Shown here in pieces: positions 10,307-20,500 of a DNA stretch of 26,352 nt. The notes under the pieces are model-generated. The model saw nothing but the letters and a program-made list of their open reading frames with translations. It was not told the DNA's origin and did no database searches. Source of the DNA: Pleurobrachia bachei (taxonomy: Eukaryota > Ctenophora > Tentaculata > Cydippida > Pleurobrachiidae); NCBI GenBank assembly GCA_000695325.1, contig AVPN01000180.1, positions 44,306-70,657 on the forward strand. Reading direction: 5' to 3'. Position 1 is the stretch's first letter. Each line of letters begins with the position of its first letter. The position numbers and the translations under genes were made by a program.

Positions 10307-11083
10307 TCAGTAGGGCCTATATCCAAAGGCTCCCCGCTGGCTGCTAGGCCTAAGGGGTCCACCGTACCCGAACGGGTAGGCAGGTTGGAAAGTGGCCGCA
10401 GGGTACCCGTAGTTGCTGTACCCGTAGTAGCTGTACCCAAAGGTATCCAACCCTGGACCCGGATAAATCTCCATCTGTTGCTTTCGCATTTCCTTAAACT
10501 TCTTCTGAATTGGATGCCCCTCAGGAAACTTCTTGCGACATTCCAGTCGAAACTTTCCTATCTTATGGACCACGCTGCGAGGCGGATTCTTCCCGTTTAC
10601 CGCCTTTTCCACGGCCTCGGTAGTAGCAAAAACAATGAAACAAAAGTGCTTCCTCCGCTGGGTATCTTGGTCAATGACTGTTTCGATCTTCTCAATTTGG
10701 CCGAACTGGTCGAAAAACTCGGTGATCTCTTGCTCCGTAAGGGACTCAGGTAGGCCGCCAACAAACAGCTTGTTGGTCTTAGTGCGGTCCTTGTAAGGGA
10801 TGGCCCGGGCTACCACAACCTCCTTCTCATCTAAAAAATGTTGCTCTTCGACCAACTTATCAATAACGGTGCCATCCTGGTAGGTGATAAAACAGAATCC
10901 CCGGGACTTTCCAGTTTCATCCACCTTGAGGTCGACGTCTCCAATAGTACCATATGACGAGAAGTAGGACTGAATGGTTTCCCGAGTGGTACTTTCCTCG
11001 AGCAGTCGCACGATTATCTTTCTAGAGTCAATGTCATCAACGGTGTCTTCCATCGTGAACCCCTCGTCATTGTAGCCGGCCAT
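10307..11083 (-). CDS. Two-RRM hnRNP-like protein with short Tyr/Gly/Pro tail
   Basis: The ATG at 11083 opens a single-exon frame of 258 residues. A short acidic leader (1-21) precedes RRM1 (about 22-95; RNP2 IIVRLL, RNP1 SRGFCFITY) and RRM2 (about 105-180; RNP2 LFVGGL, RNP1 KHFCFIVF). Next comes the basic motif ECRKKFPEGHPIQKK (181-195), closely matching the paralogue at 5316-6317. The tail is only about 50 residues, rich in Y, G, P and F and ending GAFGYRPY. RNP1 aromatics are present in both domains, so RNA binding is expected. The linker TKTNKLFVGGLPESL resembles those of the other two genes. The paralogues diverge strongly outside the RRMs, so this duplication is much older than the one at 3171-6012. 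Role in splicing, stability or translation is inferred from the family only. Confidence 0.9.
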   Translation of the reverse strand: MAGYNDEGFTMEDTVDDIDSRKIIVRLLEESTTRETIQSYFSSYGTIGDVDLKVDETGKSRGFCFITYQDGTVIDKLVEEQHFLDEKEVVVARAIPYKDRTKTNKLFVGGLPESLTEQEITEFFDQFGQIEKIETVIDQDTQRRKHFCFIVFATTEAVEKAVNGKNPPRSVVHKIGKFRLECRKKFPEGHPIQKKFKEMRKQQMEIYPGPGLDTFGYSYYGYSNYGYPAATFQPAYPFGYGGPLRPSSQRGAFGYRPY

Positions 11084-11107
11084 GCAGAACTACTACTACT
11101 AATCAGT

Positions 11108-11215
11108 GGGAGGGTGGTTAGTGGAGAACTACTACAACTAATGCGGGAGAGTGGTTAGTACTTAGTGGAGAACTACTAGAACTAATGCGGGAGAGTGGTT
11201 AGTAGAGAACTACTT
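11108..11215. repeat. Minisatellite just upstream of the third RRM gene
   Basis: Units of the form GGGAGAGTGGTTAGT followed by GGAGAACTACTA-type sequence start at 11108, 11145 and 11189 (37, 44 and about 26 bases). They lie 25 bases upstream of the ATG at 11083, in the presumed 5'UTR or a 5'UTR intron. Confidence 0.85.
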
Positions 11216-11505
11216 ATTACTGTCTACTACAATTAGAAGGAACAGTTTTTAAGCAAACAACAAAACCACACCAGGGGCGAGTGGCGGGCTCGAGGTCGGC
11301 AATGGCTTATGGCCATGCCAAATTTGGAGGAATAAGCTTATGATTTTAATGACTGTATCGACGCTTTTGAAAGCATTGCTGGGTCCTACCGCATACGTAC
11401 GAAAGTCACTTAAGGGGAGACCGCGAACGTGTTAAGGAGTGGAAAAGAGGTTTAAAATTATACTGATAACAATCAATTTATATATAGGCACACTGTGGTA
11501 ATAAA
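11216..11505. other. Spacer between the third RRM gene and the retroelement remnant
   Basis: About 290 bases with no gene or RNA motif that I can support. It includes a GC-richer patch near 11280-11330 and may contain the promoter of the RRM gene to the left. Confidence 0.5.
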
Positions 11506-12056
11506 TTAAACATACAATAAATTTATATCTATACTACTGGAATAATATGGTGTAATTGTCTTCCCACGATAACCCCTGAGGCTCACGATCAGAGTTTTGA
11601 GGAGGCAGAACGATAATCTCTGTCGGATGTAGCGTACCGCATCAGGAATAGATTGTTTGGTTTTCCCGGAGAGGAGAACTGCCAGTCTGCGGTAGAACCT
11701 TTCTGCTTCACGTCCCATAGTCCCGGTGGTGGAGAAAACAATGGGGGTGAAAGAGGCTTTCTCTACTTCCAAGATTCGTTCGTTATACACCCTCTTTTTC
11801 TCTTTCTCATGAGAAGCCAATGCCGAAGTCAATGACTTTTTGATGTTTGAGTCTGCACGGGAGTTAAAAACTCTGATGTCAAGGAAAGTTTTGTCCATGT
11901 CCACCCATACTTTCCTTGCAGACACGTCAAGCCTGGCTTGATCCTCGGTGTTAGCACTCTTGTATTTGAATTTCTCTCCAGTGATGGGGAGGAGATGTGG
12001 TTCAATTGTTACGTCGGTGCATCCAGCCTCGGAGAGAAGATTCGCGGTGAGGTCCC
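11506..12056 (-). mobile_element. Retroelement protein remnant, C-terminal domain
   Basis: A minus-strand frame open from the gap to 11506 encodes a segment with landmarks I recognise from the C-termini of reverse-transcriptase-bearing transposon proteins abundant in sponges and cnidarians: IEPHLLPITGE, ARLDV, FLDIRVFN, VEKASFTPIVFSTTG, AERFYRRLAVLL and LSFCLLKTLIVSLRG. The ARLDV...FLDIRV pair resembles a nuclease-like core (PD-(D/E)XK type), which is inference. It reads in the same direction as the PHD finger beyond the gap and is probably part of the same element. The reverse transcriptase core itself is not visible. Family assignment, probably a non-LTR element, is tentative. It appears incomplete. 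Confidence 0.6.
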
Positions 12057-12120
12057 NNNNNNNNNNNNNNNNNNNNNNNNNNNNNNNNNNNNNNNNNNNN
12101 NNNNNNNNNNNNNNNNNNNN
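12057..12120. other. Assembly gap (64 N)
   Basis: Run of 64 undetermined bases inside the retroelement remnant. The true missing length is unknown, so the central part of the element may have been collapsed here. Confidence 0.99.
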
Positions 12121-12419
12121 TCAGGAATACGACAACAGTTGTGGCAGAACCATTTGTCGTCAGATAATTGAAGGTTAGAGAATTGTTCGTCAGATAAACG
12201 GGCACATTTTGGGTGGTACCATGACTGACATTGATCACACAGAATCGATAAATAGGAGGGTGTATCATCAACGAAACCTGTGGTACATGTAGGGCAGTTC
12301 AGGACAGTGTCCTTGGACGAAGAAAGTTGGGGACAGGATGCAGTTACGTCTGTGGACCTCGTCTCGTCGTGGATGTGCCGTTCGTTTCTCCTCTTCTTGC
12401 CATTATCTGCAACGACCAT
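12121..12419 (-). mobile_element. PHD-finger N-terminal part of the same retroelement
   Basis: From the ATG at 12419 the minus frame runs to the gap. After a basic, hydrophilic leader it shows a C4HC3 PHD pattern: CPTC, then CDQC, then WYHPKC, then WFCHNC. PHD fingers bind histone H3 tails in chromatin proteins and also occur near the N-terminus of several LINE-type element proteins. Next to the downstream domain at 11506-12056, an element origin is more likely than a host chromatin gene. A host PHD gene interrupted by the gap cannot be fully excluded. Confidence 0.6.
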
Positions 12420-12440
12420 TGAGGCAGCCACAAGGACCAC

Positions 12441-13013
12441 CTCAAATTAATTTGTTTAAAGTAGTGTTGAAAAGTTTGAAACGTGTTAAGGAAGGTTGTG
12501 TTCCTTTTTTCAGCTTGTTTTTAGGTTTGTGAGGTCGCGGAGATTTTTAAAGTTTAAAGGTTCGCCTTATCTATATCGGCCACGAAAAAGTTGCAATCCC
12601 TAAATCGCGGCGCGTTTTGTAATTGCGCGTGACATAGCTGTGCTGACAACTTTTGTTCTCATTTATGGTGTAACTCGCGCGCGACGTTTAATGCTCGCAA
12701 TGTCTAGAACGCATCTCCAGCGATCAAAACACAACAGTTAGATTGATAGTCTATGATTTATCTGATGTCGCCCTAGTTTTAATGAATAGATGACACCTCT
12801 CAATTTTATTAATTTCTGGTGATGATAAGAAACAAAGCCGTGCTCTCGATAATCATGATTCCTGAAAACTTCATGGCGGGATAGAGGAGAATATTGCACT
12901 TTGGAGGCCTCTAAGTCCTCTACAAAACTAGGATCAATCCAATTTGGATGACTAGAAACCGGAGCGATCGTACCGATCGCAAATCTAGAGAATACTTTAG
13001 TGACCGCCCCCGT

Positions 13014-13053
<40 letters not shown>

Positions 13054-13474
13054 TCTCTCACTATATATCTCTCTCCCCCTCTCTCTCCCACTTACTCGGA
13101 TCATGTGATCTGTGTAACAGGGTGCGGATCAGAGAATCTAATCTGATCCTTGGGGGTGGGGGATTGGATGGATAAGATCCCAATAATGTGGTCTGATGCT
13201 TGGTTGAGGGGGATCAGATCCTCTGATCTGATGTGATCCGGAGGTCGATCGACCACCAAAGGAATGTGGGTGTGATGTGATCCAAATGGGTGGATCTGAA
13301 TTATATATCGTAAGATTATGTCCGGATTTAATTCAATCGAACCGAATTATCATGAGCTTTGGGATATTTGATTTTAACCAAGCTTCCCTTCCATTTTTTC
13401 CATCGCTTCACAATCATCACATCAAAAGCTCCCACATGCTGCCCTTGAAGCTAAATAGTTTTTTTTTCAGACAT
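12441..13474. other. Non-coding DNA with CT repeat and GATC-rich patch
   Basis: No gene is supported. Positions 12590-12700 are CpG-rich (GCGGCGCG, GCGCGCGACG). A CT microsatellite occupies about 13016-13085. From 13098 to 13255 GATC words are dense, including CAGATC-CTCT-GATCTG and the palindrome GGTCGATCGACC (13243-13254). Confidence 0.6.
13016..13085. repeat. (CT)n microsatellite
   Basis: Nearly uninterrupted CT dinucleotides with a few CC and TA breaks. Confidence 0.95.
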
Positions 13475-13680
13475 AGAGAAGGTCGAGCTAGGCCTTCTTC
13501 AACCCTTCTCCTTGCCTTGTTCGACACCCTTCTCTAGTGCCACCTTGTAACATGTGCATATAATGGCGCAAATATATGCGTGAAGACTGTAGGGTGGCTG
13601 ATAGAGTTAGAGGGAACCGACCCATGAAAATCTCATCAACTTTTAGCTTTTCCTCCGAACGGCAACTATTTTACAGGGGG
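13475..13680. repeat. Hairpin-headed tandem repeat, unit 1
   Basis: The unit opens with an inverted repeat, AGAGAAGGTCGA (13475-13486) facing TCGACACCCTTCTCT (13521-13535). It continues with GCCACCTTG, ACATGTGCATA, CCGACCCATGAAAATCTCAT and CCTCCGAAC, and ends in TTTTACAGGGGG. The same order recurs immediately at 13681-13884. Confidence 0.8.
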
Positions 13681-13884
13681 AGAAAGGTCGAGCAAGGCAT
13701 CCTTGGACTTCTTCGACCTTTCTCCGGTGCCACCTTGAGCTACTGCTAGTAGTACAGAGTAACATGTGCATAAATTGGCACAAATTGAAGGATGGCTGAT
13801 AGAATTAGGAGGAACCGACCCATGAAAATCTCATTAACTTTCAGGTTTTCGGTTTTCCTCCGAACCGCAACCATTTTACAGGGG
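13681..13884. repeat. Hairpin-headed tandem repeat, unit 2
   Basis: Second unit, about 80% similar to the first by eye. It opens with a perfect 11-base inverted repeat, AGAAAGGTCGA (13681-13691) and TCGACCTTTCT (13713-13723), with an inner CAAGG/CCTTG stem. It also ends in TTTTACAGGGG. It may be a small non-autonomous element or a structured locus; no family is recognised. Confidence 0.8.
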
Positions 13885-14262
13885 AACAAGAAAGCATAGA
13901 CAAATGGGTTCAGTGACTGAAAGTAAGAAACAAACTCAGTACACAACATAATAAATTGTTATTCTCTTTCTCAATAAATGTTATAAAGAAATGTTACTTT
14001 GCTTAAAAAATTAACAAAAACTAAAATAATCGCAGTCCGGTTTTTACATCACCAATGTAAAGCATAAACTCCATAATGAATCGGCAGTGTTTTGTCGTCG
14101 CTTTGTCAGTTGTCCTCATCTTTTGTCAGTTTGTCGTCTGTCGCTTTAATTCCAATCACGGGCATGCATTGATCGTATGCCTAATAATAACACATTAAAA
14201 ATATAAGTTCATGCATGAGCTACATTAGATATGAGTCTCATGATAATAAATCAGTTGATGTG

Positions 14263-14355
14263 TTGATTATGTACGAAGAGAAACTTGGTAACTTATTTCA
14301 GGAAGAATAACTATCTGTGAAATAAACTACCTAGTCTCTCTTCGTACATAATCAA
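14263..14355. ncRNA. Pre-miRNA-like long hairpin, candidate
   Basis: TTGATTATGTACGAAGAGA (14263-14281) pairs perfectly over 19 bases with 14337-14355. The stem continues inward with a single A/C mismatch, 3 pairs, a T/T mismatch, GGTA/TACC, a symmetric 2x2 internal loop (AC/AC), and TTATTTCA/TGAAATAA, closing on a 17-base loop (14301-14317). A 93-nt, nearly bulge-free hairpin of this shape fits a microRNA precursor. It lies about 210 bases past the stop of the UNC93-like gene, and either strand could be used. A miniature inverted-repeat element is the main alternative. Confidence 0.4.
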
Positions 14356-14462
14356 ATAAAAATCAGATTTGTTTTCCTAGTGAATCCTATATAAAATGTC
14401 TTTGCTCCTAATCAAGTGAAGCGAATAGAGCACTGTCTCCGAACAGAGAGCACCGTCTCACA

Positions 14463-14575
14463 GTGTCTCTATTTCCCAAACAGAGCACACACAGTGTCTC
14501 TATTTTCCAAACAGAGCACACACAGAGTGTCTCTATTTCCCAACAGAGCACACACAGCTAGTGTCTCTATTTGCC
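14463..14575. repeat. Minisatellite across the stop codon and 3'UTR of the UNC93-like gene
   Basis: Four units opening GTGTCTCTATTT start at 14463, 14494, 14527 and 14561, with spacings of 31, 33 and 34 bases. The rightmost unit contains the TAG stop of the gene (14567-14569). The others each contain a TAG at the equivalent place, in the 3'UTR. Confidence 0.9.
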
Positions 14576-17500
14576 CTCCTGTTCCTTGGGTGTCACGACA
14601 ACACCACCGGTACAAGGGTACACACTACAACTCCCCGTTCTCTTTCTCTCTAGTACCTCGATCACGGTGTACCCTATGTAGGAGGCCAGCAACCACCCCA
14701 CCATGATGTACATGAACACCTGAAATAAGGGGAGGATGAGAAACGGGGTATTTAGACCTGCAACAGGGGTGAGGTGAAATGGGGTTTCTAGACATGTAAC
14801 AGGGAGAGGGTTAGGAAGACATGGGGTTTCTGGGAGAGTCTCTGGAGGGGAAACTTTGCTAATTTGGTCTTTGAAGAGAGGCTGTATTTTAGAAATTTGG
14901 GAAAATGAGTTGCATAAACTGAATTTCCTCTTCTAAATGAGTGATTTTCTTCTAGCAGATTAGATCAAGCACTGAATGTGTGATCACATTGTTTTAACTT
15001 CACCCTCTCTTCACGTGAATAGAAGAAAGAGGTGAAGCGAAAACAGTGAATCAGGTGGCCTTTTTGACAAATTTACTTCCCCCTATCCCAGTATTTTGGC
15101 TATTTATTCCAACAAAGACAATCTTGAATACACTGGGGTTCTAGAGACATCTATGATGTAAATCCTTTGTTTTTATTTCGTTCCTTTTTCTCCCTTGGGA
15201 AATATTTTCAATAGAAACCGAAAAATTAGAATATGTGGAATCACCTCATCTCTCCGTTTTCTATCTTACTCTCCTCCCTCTTTCTTCTCTCTCTTCCTCT
15301 ATCTCTCCAGTTATGGCATGATGACACGTAGCATATTTATGTTATGATGTTGTTATAGTTTTATTAGATATAAGTTATAATATAACTATGCAATCACATA
15401 TCCTGCAGGATTTATTATGGAAGTATCTCCAGTAATATTATGCCGGGAGCTCGTGGCCCTGCTTAACTTGATCCTCCTCTCTCCTAGACAATATCAAGCA
15501 GACAGGGGTGGCCAAAGGAGAATAACAATAATATTGGGTAGGGTCCGAGAAAGGATCTGGAGTAAATATTAATAATACATGACATAAACTGTTTCTCTCT
15601 CTCTATCAACCTCTCATTCTTCATCTTTCTATTTTCTCTCACTGAGATATATCTCGAATATAATCGTCACGAGATTATTAGTTGTGGCAACTAGACTCTA
15701 TGCATGTACAACCACGTCTCATGCAGTAACACTCTTGAATATCCAGCTTGCAAGATTTAAAAAAGAGTACAGTCGGTTATCGATTTACCGGACTCCTTGG
15801 GGGAAGAATAAATGCACGGTTTATGTAATAAATTGCTTCCAGAATGTTCTCTCTCTCATCTTGTCATGATCTCCATCTGGCATGACTCCAGATGTTTGTG
15901 GATCATTCTAAACTATTAGTAAGCAGCAGAAGAAGCAGCTATTAGTCTGATTGAAATCCTTTCCCTCCCATTGGTTAATGTCTCACCCTCCCCAGATCCC
16001 ACCATGTTAATCATTACCTTTAGTTGTAAGTTGTTTGAGAGGAGGTAAGCAGCCAGGAACCCAATACTCTCCCAAAGTCGGTAGTTAGCAAATGCAGGTT
16101 CCTCATTCCCAACAAAGATTACACCGTAAAACGCTGAGGGAAGTATTATGTTTGAGTGGGGGTGCAGTATTAAGGAAACCAGTCCTAAACTGATAATATC
16201 CAGCAGGCCCAGATTATGTCTTGCAAAGGTAGATCTGGTAACTCGATTTAGGCCGCTGCAGGGCGGATAGATCACTGAGGTAATATCTAGGGGGCTTTTT
16301 CTAAAAGATAGATCCCACACACTAACCCCCTACCTAGCCCCCAAATAGTAACCATGATAACCACTTACCATTGATCTGAGTTTGCCAGACAGCATCAGCC
16401 ATGCCCCACATAACAGCAAATAGGTACAGGTAGGAGTGGGTCGTTGGAGTCCACTCTAACAGGATAAATATCACAACCAGATTCAGAACTGAGGCTGTAG
16501 AAGGGTTGTTGGTTACTTCTTATTCTAGATTTAGACTCGTGATATGTTGTTATGTATTGCCTACTATAGGCAATACCTAGTTATACTCTAAAGGAGGGTT
16601 AGAACATAACGTCATAACAAGTTATGTAATAATTAACTCAATGACGTCACTGGTCACACATGTCAGTCATTAGTATAACAACGTACCCATGGTAAACACT
16701 GGCACTCGCCCGACTTTCTTCAGCAGGTACCCGAATGTTACAGAGCAGAAGGCATCTGCGGAGGCGTACACGATGATAAAGTAGCCAATGTACTGAATAC
16801 CAATGGGACACTTGATGTACGCCTGGAGAGAGAGTGATTAGCACGATCTAGTGTTTTTTGTTGTGGAGGGTAAAATACCAGGATTCTGGAGTGACCCCTT
16901 GGCCCTTTACTCAATAAGTTTAGTGAATGATTAGGAGGAGGGGAACATGAGAAGGAGGGGAACATGAAAGAGACGGGGAATTGTCAATAGTCTATGATAG
17001 GGCCGAAAGGGGCCGTAATGTGATAAGAGAGGCATTGTTTATTAGATATATCAACTTGACTGATAACGTGTTACAACGTTTAGTGGTAATTTGAGTTCAA
17101 GTTTCACGCATAGAAGGGACTTCCTCCGAATGCGAAAATTTGCAACAAGATAAGAAATGACCCAATTATTGCGCTGCATAAAGAACGAAATTTGTGAGGC
17201 CAGGCCCAAAACACAAAAGAGCGACGGGGGAGGGGGTAAGTGGTTTTACACGAGTCATAGAGTCTGAAAAAACAATTTTATAGGTACATACCACTGTAAA
17301 GGATGCTCCGAACCAGCCCTGTTCTATTCCACTCCAGATGGTAAGGGGTGTAATCAGCATCTGGTATTTGTTATTAGCGAAGTGAGAGAAGGTAGCCATT
17401 AACAGTTGAATTCCACTTTTACCCTGATAGATAATGGGGGTGATGGGAGGGATAATGGAGGTGATGGGAGGAGGATGTCGGTATCCTTTTATTTGTGGGA

Positions 17501-20500
17501 GAGACCTATCATCTCCCTGATAATTATAATTTAGTGCCTGGAGTTTGGAATTGCTGTCTTGTGATGAACTATAGCTTGTCTAATGTCATCCTTATTTCTC
17601 TCTCACTCTCTTTCTATATCTCCCTCCTTCTTACTATCTCTCTAATATCCCGCTGGTATGTTATAGGATCACGAGACTCAAAGGGAGATAGGTCATAAGG
17701 TCATCCCTGCAGTCACAAGATGTGAGCTGGATGACAGACTAAGACTGATGACGGGTATAATAATATCCTTCTAGATATATTTCTCTTGGCTTTTATCCAT
17801 CTCCTAGGGAAACAAATCATCCTAATCTTCCCAATTATCCATCTCTTCACCATCTCTATACAACAACAACAACAACAAACTGGATTTATATACCGACTAA
17901 ATAGACAGGTACTCTCGATAAGTTCGTAGAGTAATTGCCGTTCATAGCGGTTCTCTCATCCGATCTTGACATATTTGTTGACAAAAGGTCATAAATGGTA
18001 ACTCATACTGGTGACTTATAACTGACATATATAGAAGACTTTTATTAACTCTCAACACATGGTGACTGTGGGTGACAAGTATAATCAGAAAAAATGATAA
18101 CAAAAAATTGATAAGCTAAATAGTATCTAAATAGTACAACACCCAAACCTCTCTTTATACTCAAGGACATGGGGGGGGGACCGATCATAACGGGGCATCA
18201 TGCATTTTTGGGGATACCTAACTGGTTTCTAGGGAGTAGGGATATAGTGTATTATATAACCACATGCAGCTAATACACCTACCTCTTGTTCCCTTCGTTC
18301 GTCCTCCCCATAGCTAGATAGAGGGTCCAGAAAGAACATGATAATAAGGGGCCCAATGACTGCAAAACACAGGTAGATCCCCGCCAGGGTATACACCTGT
18401 AGGAGGGAAACACAGCTGTTAGTGTGTCATACCTTCCCGGCCACTCAGATCGGGCCGGTAACCCCATTTGGCCTTACTTACCCCGCTCAGATCGGTTCGA
18501 CAGGTGAGGCTAGCAGATAGAATACTTTTCAATAGTTTTCTATAACCCACATGATGTTACCTGTGTTTGGCTAGGTCCTGATGTGTCAACGGCAGTGTCT
18601 TGATCTGATGAATCAGCCGAACTATTTGCCTGGGGAACAACATAGTTGGCTCCACACATCCGGTTGATTTCTTCCCGTGACCTATTGAAATCTTCCTCCG
18701 GCTTCAGAACTGGGGGGTGGGGGAGGGGAGAGAGAGTACGTAATCGGTGAAGTCAAGGGTAGAGAATAAAGATATTGGGGGTAATCAGAAGACAGGTCTT
18801 GGACATAATGATTCTAGGGCGTGAGCCGGGTGGGCGAGCCCACCCGAAAGTTGTAGCTTTTGCATTCTGAATAGTCTACTCATAACTACATCACTACAAT
18901 TCTAGAGTTTTTTGGACGAATTCCATACCAGATACCTCACAAAAATATGCGCATATTTGTGACATAATTTCTTTTAAATTGTTGGCTCGCGGAGGATCGA
19001 CCGTCGACCCGACCTTAGTGATATAGTCAGGTGATACTTTTCCGGCTTGGTGGGAAAAGTAACTTTTCCGGGTAAAAGCAGAAACCCCGCAGAATTATAT
19101 GCTGACGTAGCGTCTGACAGAGTTTTTAACATCTCAACCCCCTTTACCAAGTCATGGGTTCTACATGAATGACGTGAGAATATATTTCAGATAGCAAAAG
19201 TAGCCCCCAGTGCGTCTCTGCAGTATGAGAAATTGGAAATTATCCGAGATTCCGTGTTTATCTCACCTAAAGCAAGGAGCCAGCAAATGAGGTGATCATA
19301 ATTCCGTGGCAACAAGGATTGTCATCTCCCATGACAGGTATGGGAACCCTTCAATAATGACGTACTGTATATTTCCAACCCAATAGTAAACAAACAACGG
19401 TGAGCTGTGCCAGCAGAATGGAACCTTGCCGAATGTATGAAGTGAAATTGAGGGAGATATGAAGGAGAGACATGAAATTATGAAAATTCTGCCAAAGTAC
19501 CAGAGCTGAGCTTCCACAACTTTTCGGAATCACCACCAGATCGTCTTCTGTCTGTCGTCGGTAAAAGGATATGAAATCATATAACTAACAATCATCATAT
19601 TATAACACAATTCTTCTCAGTAACTCTGTAACAAATGGAAAAATACCAAAATTCCTAGGGGTAATCAATAATAAGGTACACAATGAATGGTGATATAAAA
19701 TCATGAACAACTTATGAATGAACGGGTATGGAATGAGATCATAAACATAGAATCAGAGAATGGATTGTGATCATCTTGAAACTAGAAATGGTAATATTGG
19801 TTTACAAAATTTGTGAGCGTGTACAATTGAATAGCGCAGAGTTTGCGGGCCAATTTTTATCGGCAAAATTTTATTTAAATATCGAGTACTGTAGAATGTG
19901 TGTACTGGTAACAATACTGCGACTTGTTGAGAAGACAGGTCTTGGACATAATGATTCTAAGGCGTGAGCCGGGTGGGCGAGCCCACCCGAAAGTTGTAGC
20001 TTTTGCATTCTGAATAGTCTACTCATAACTACATCACTACAATTCTAGAGTTTTTTGGACGAATTCCATACCAGATACCTCACAAAAATATGCGCATATT
20101 TGTGACATAATTGCTTTTAAATTGTTGGCTCGCGGAGGATCGACCGTCGACCCGACCTTAGTGATATAGTCAGGTGATACTTTTCCGGCTTGGTGGGAAA
20201 AGTAACTTTTCCGGGTAAAAGCAGAAACCCCGCAGAATTATATGCTGACGTAGCGTCTAAACAGAGTTTTTAACATCTCAACCCCCTTTACCAAGTCATG
20301 GGTTCTACATGAATGACGTGAGAATATATTTCAGATAGCAAAAGTAGCCCCCAGTGCGTCTCTGCAGTATGAGAAATTGGAAATTATCCGAGATTCCGTG
20401 TTTATCTCACCTAAAGCAAGGAGCCAGCAAATGAGGTGATCATAATTCCGTGGCAACAAGGATTGTCATCTCCCATGACAGGTATGGGAACCCTTCAATA

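Noticed and set aside
12738-13091. Minus-strand frame starting MGERGGERYIVRERERERE
   Set aside because: The N-terminal half is CT microsatellite translation, and the rest shows no domain.
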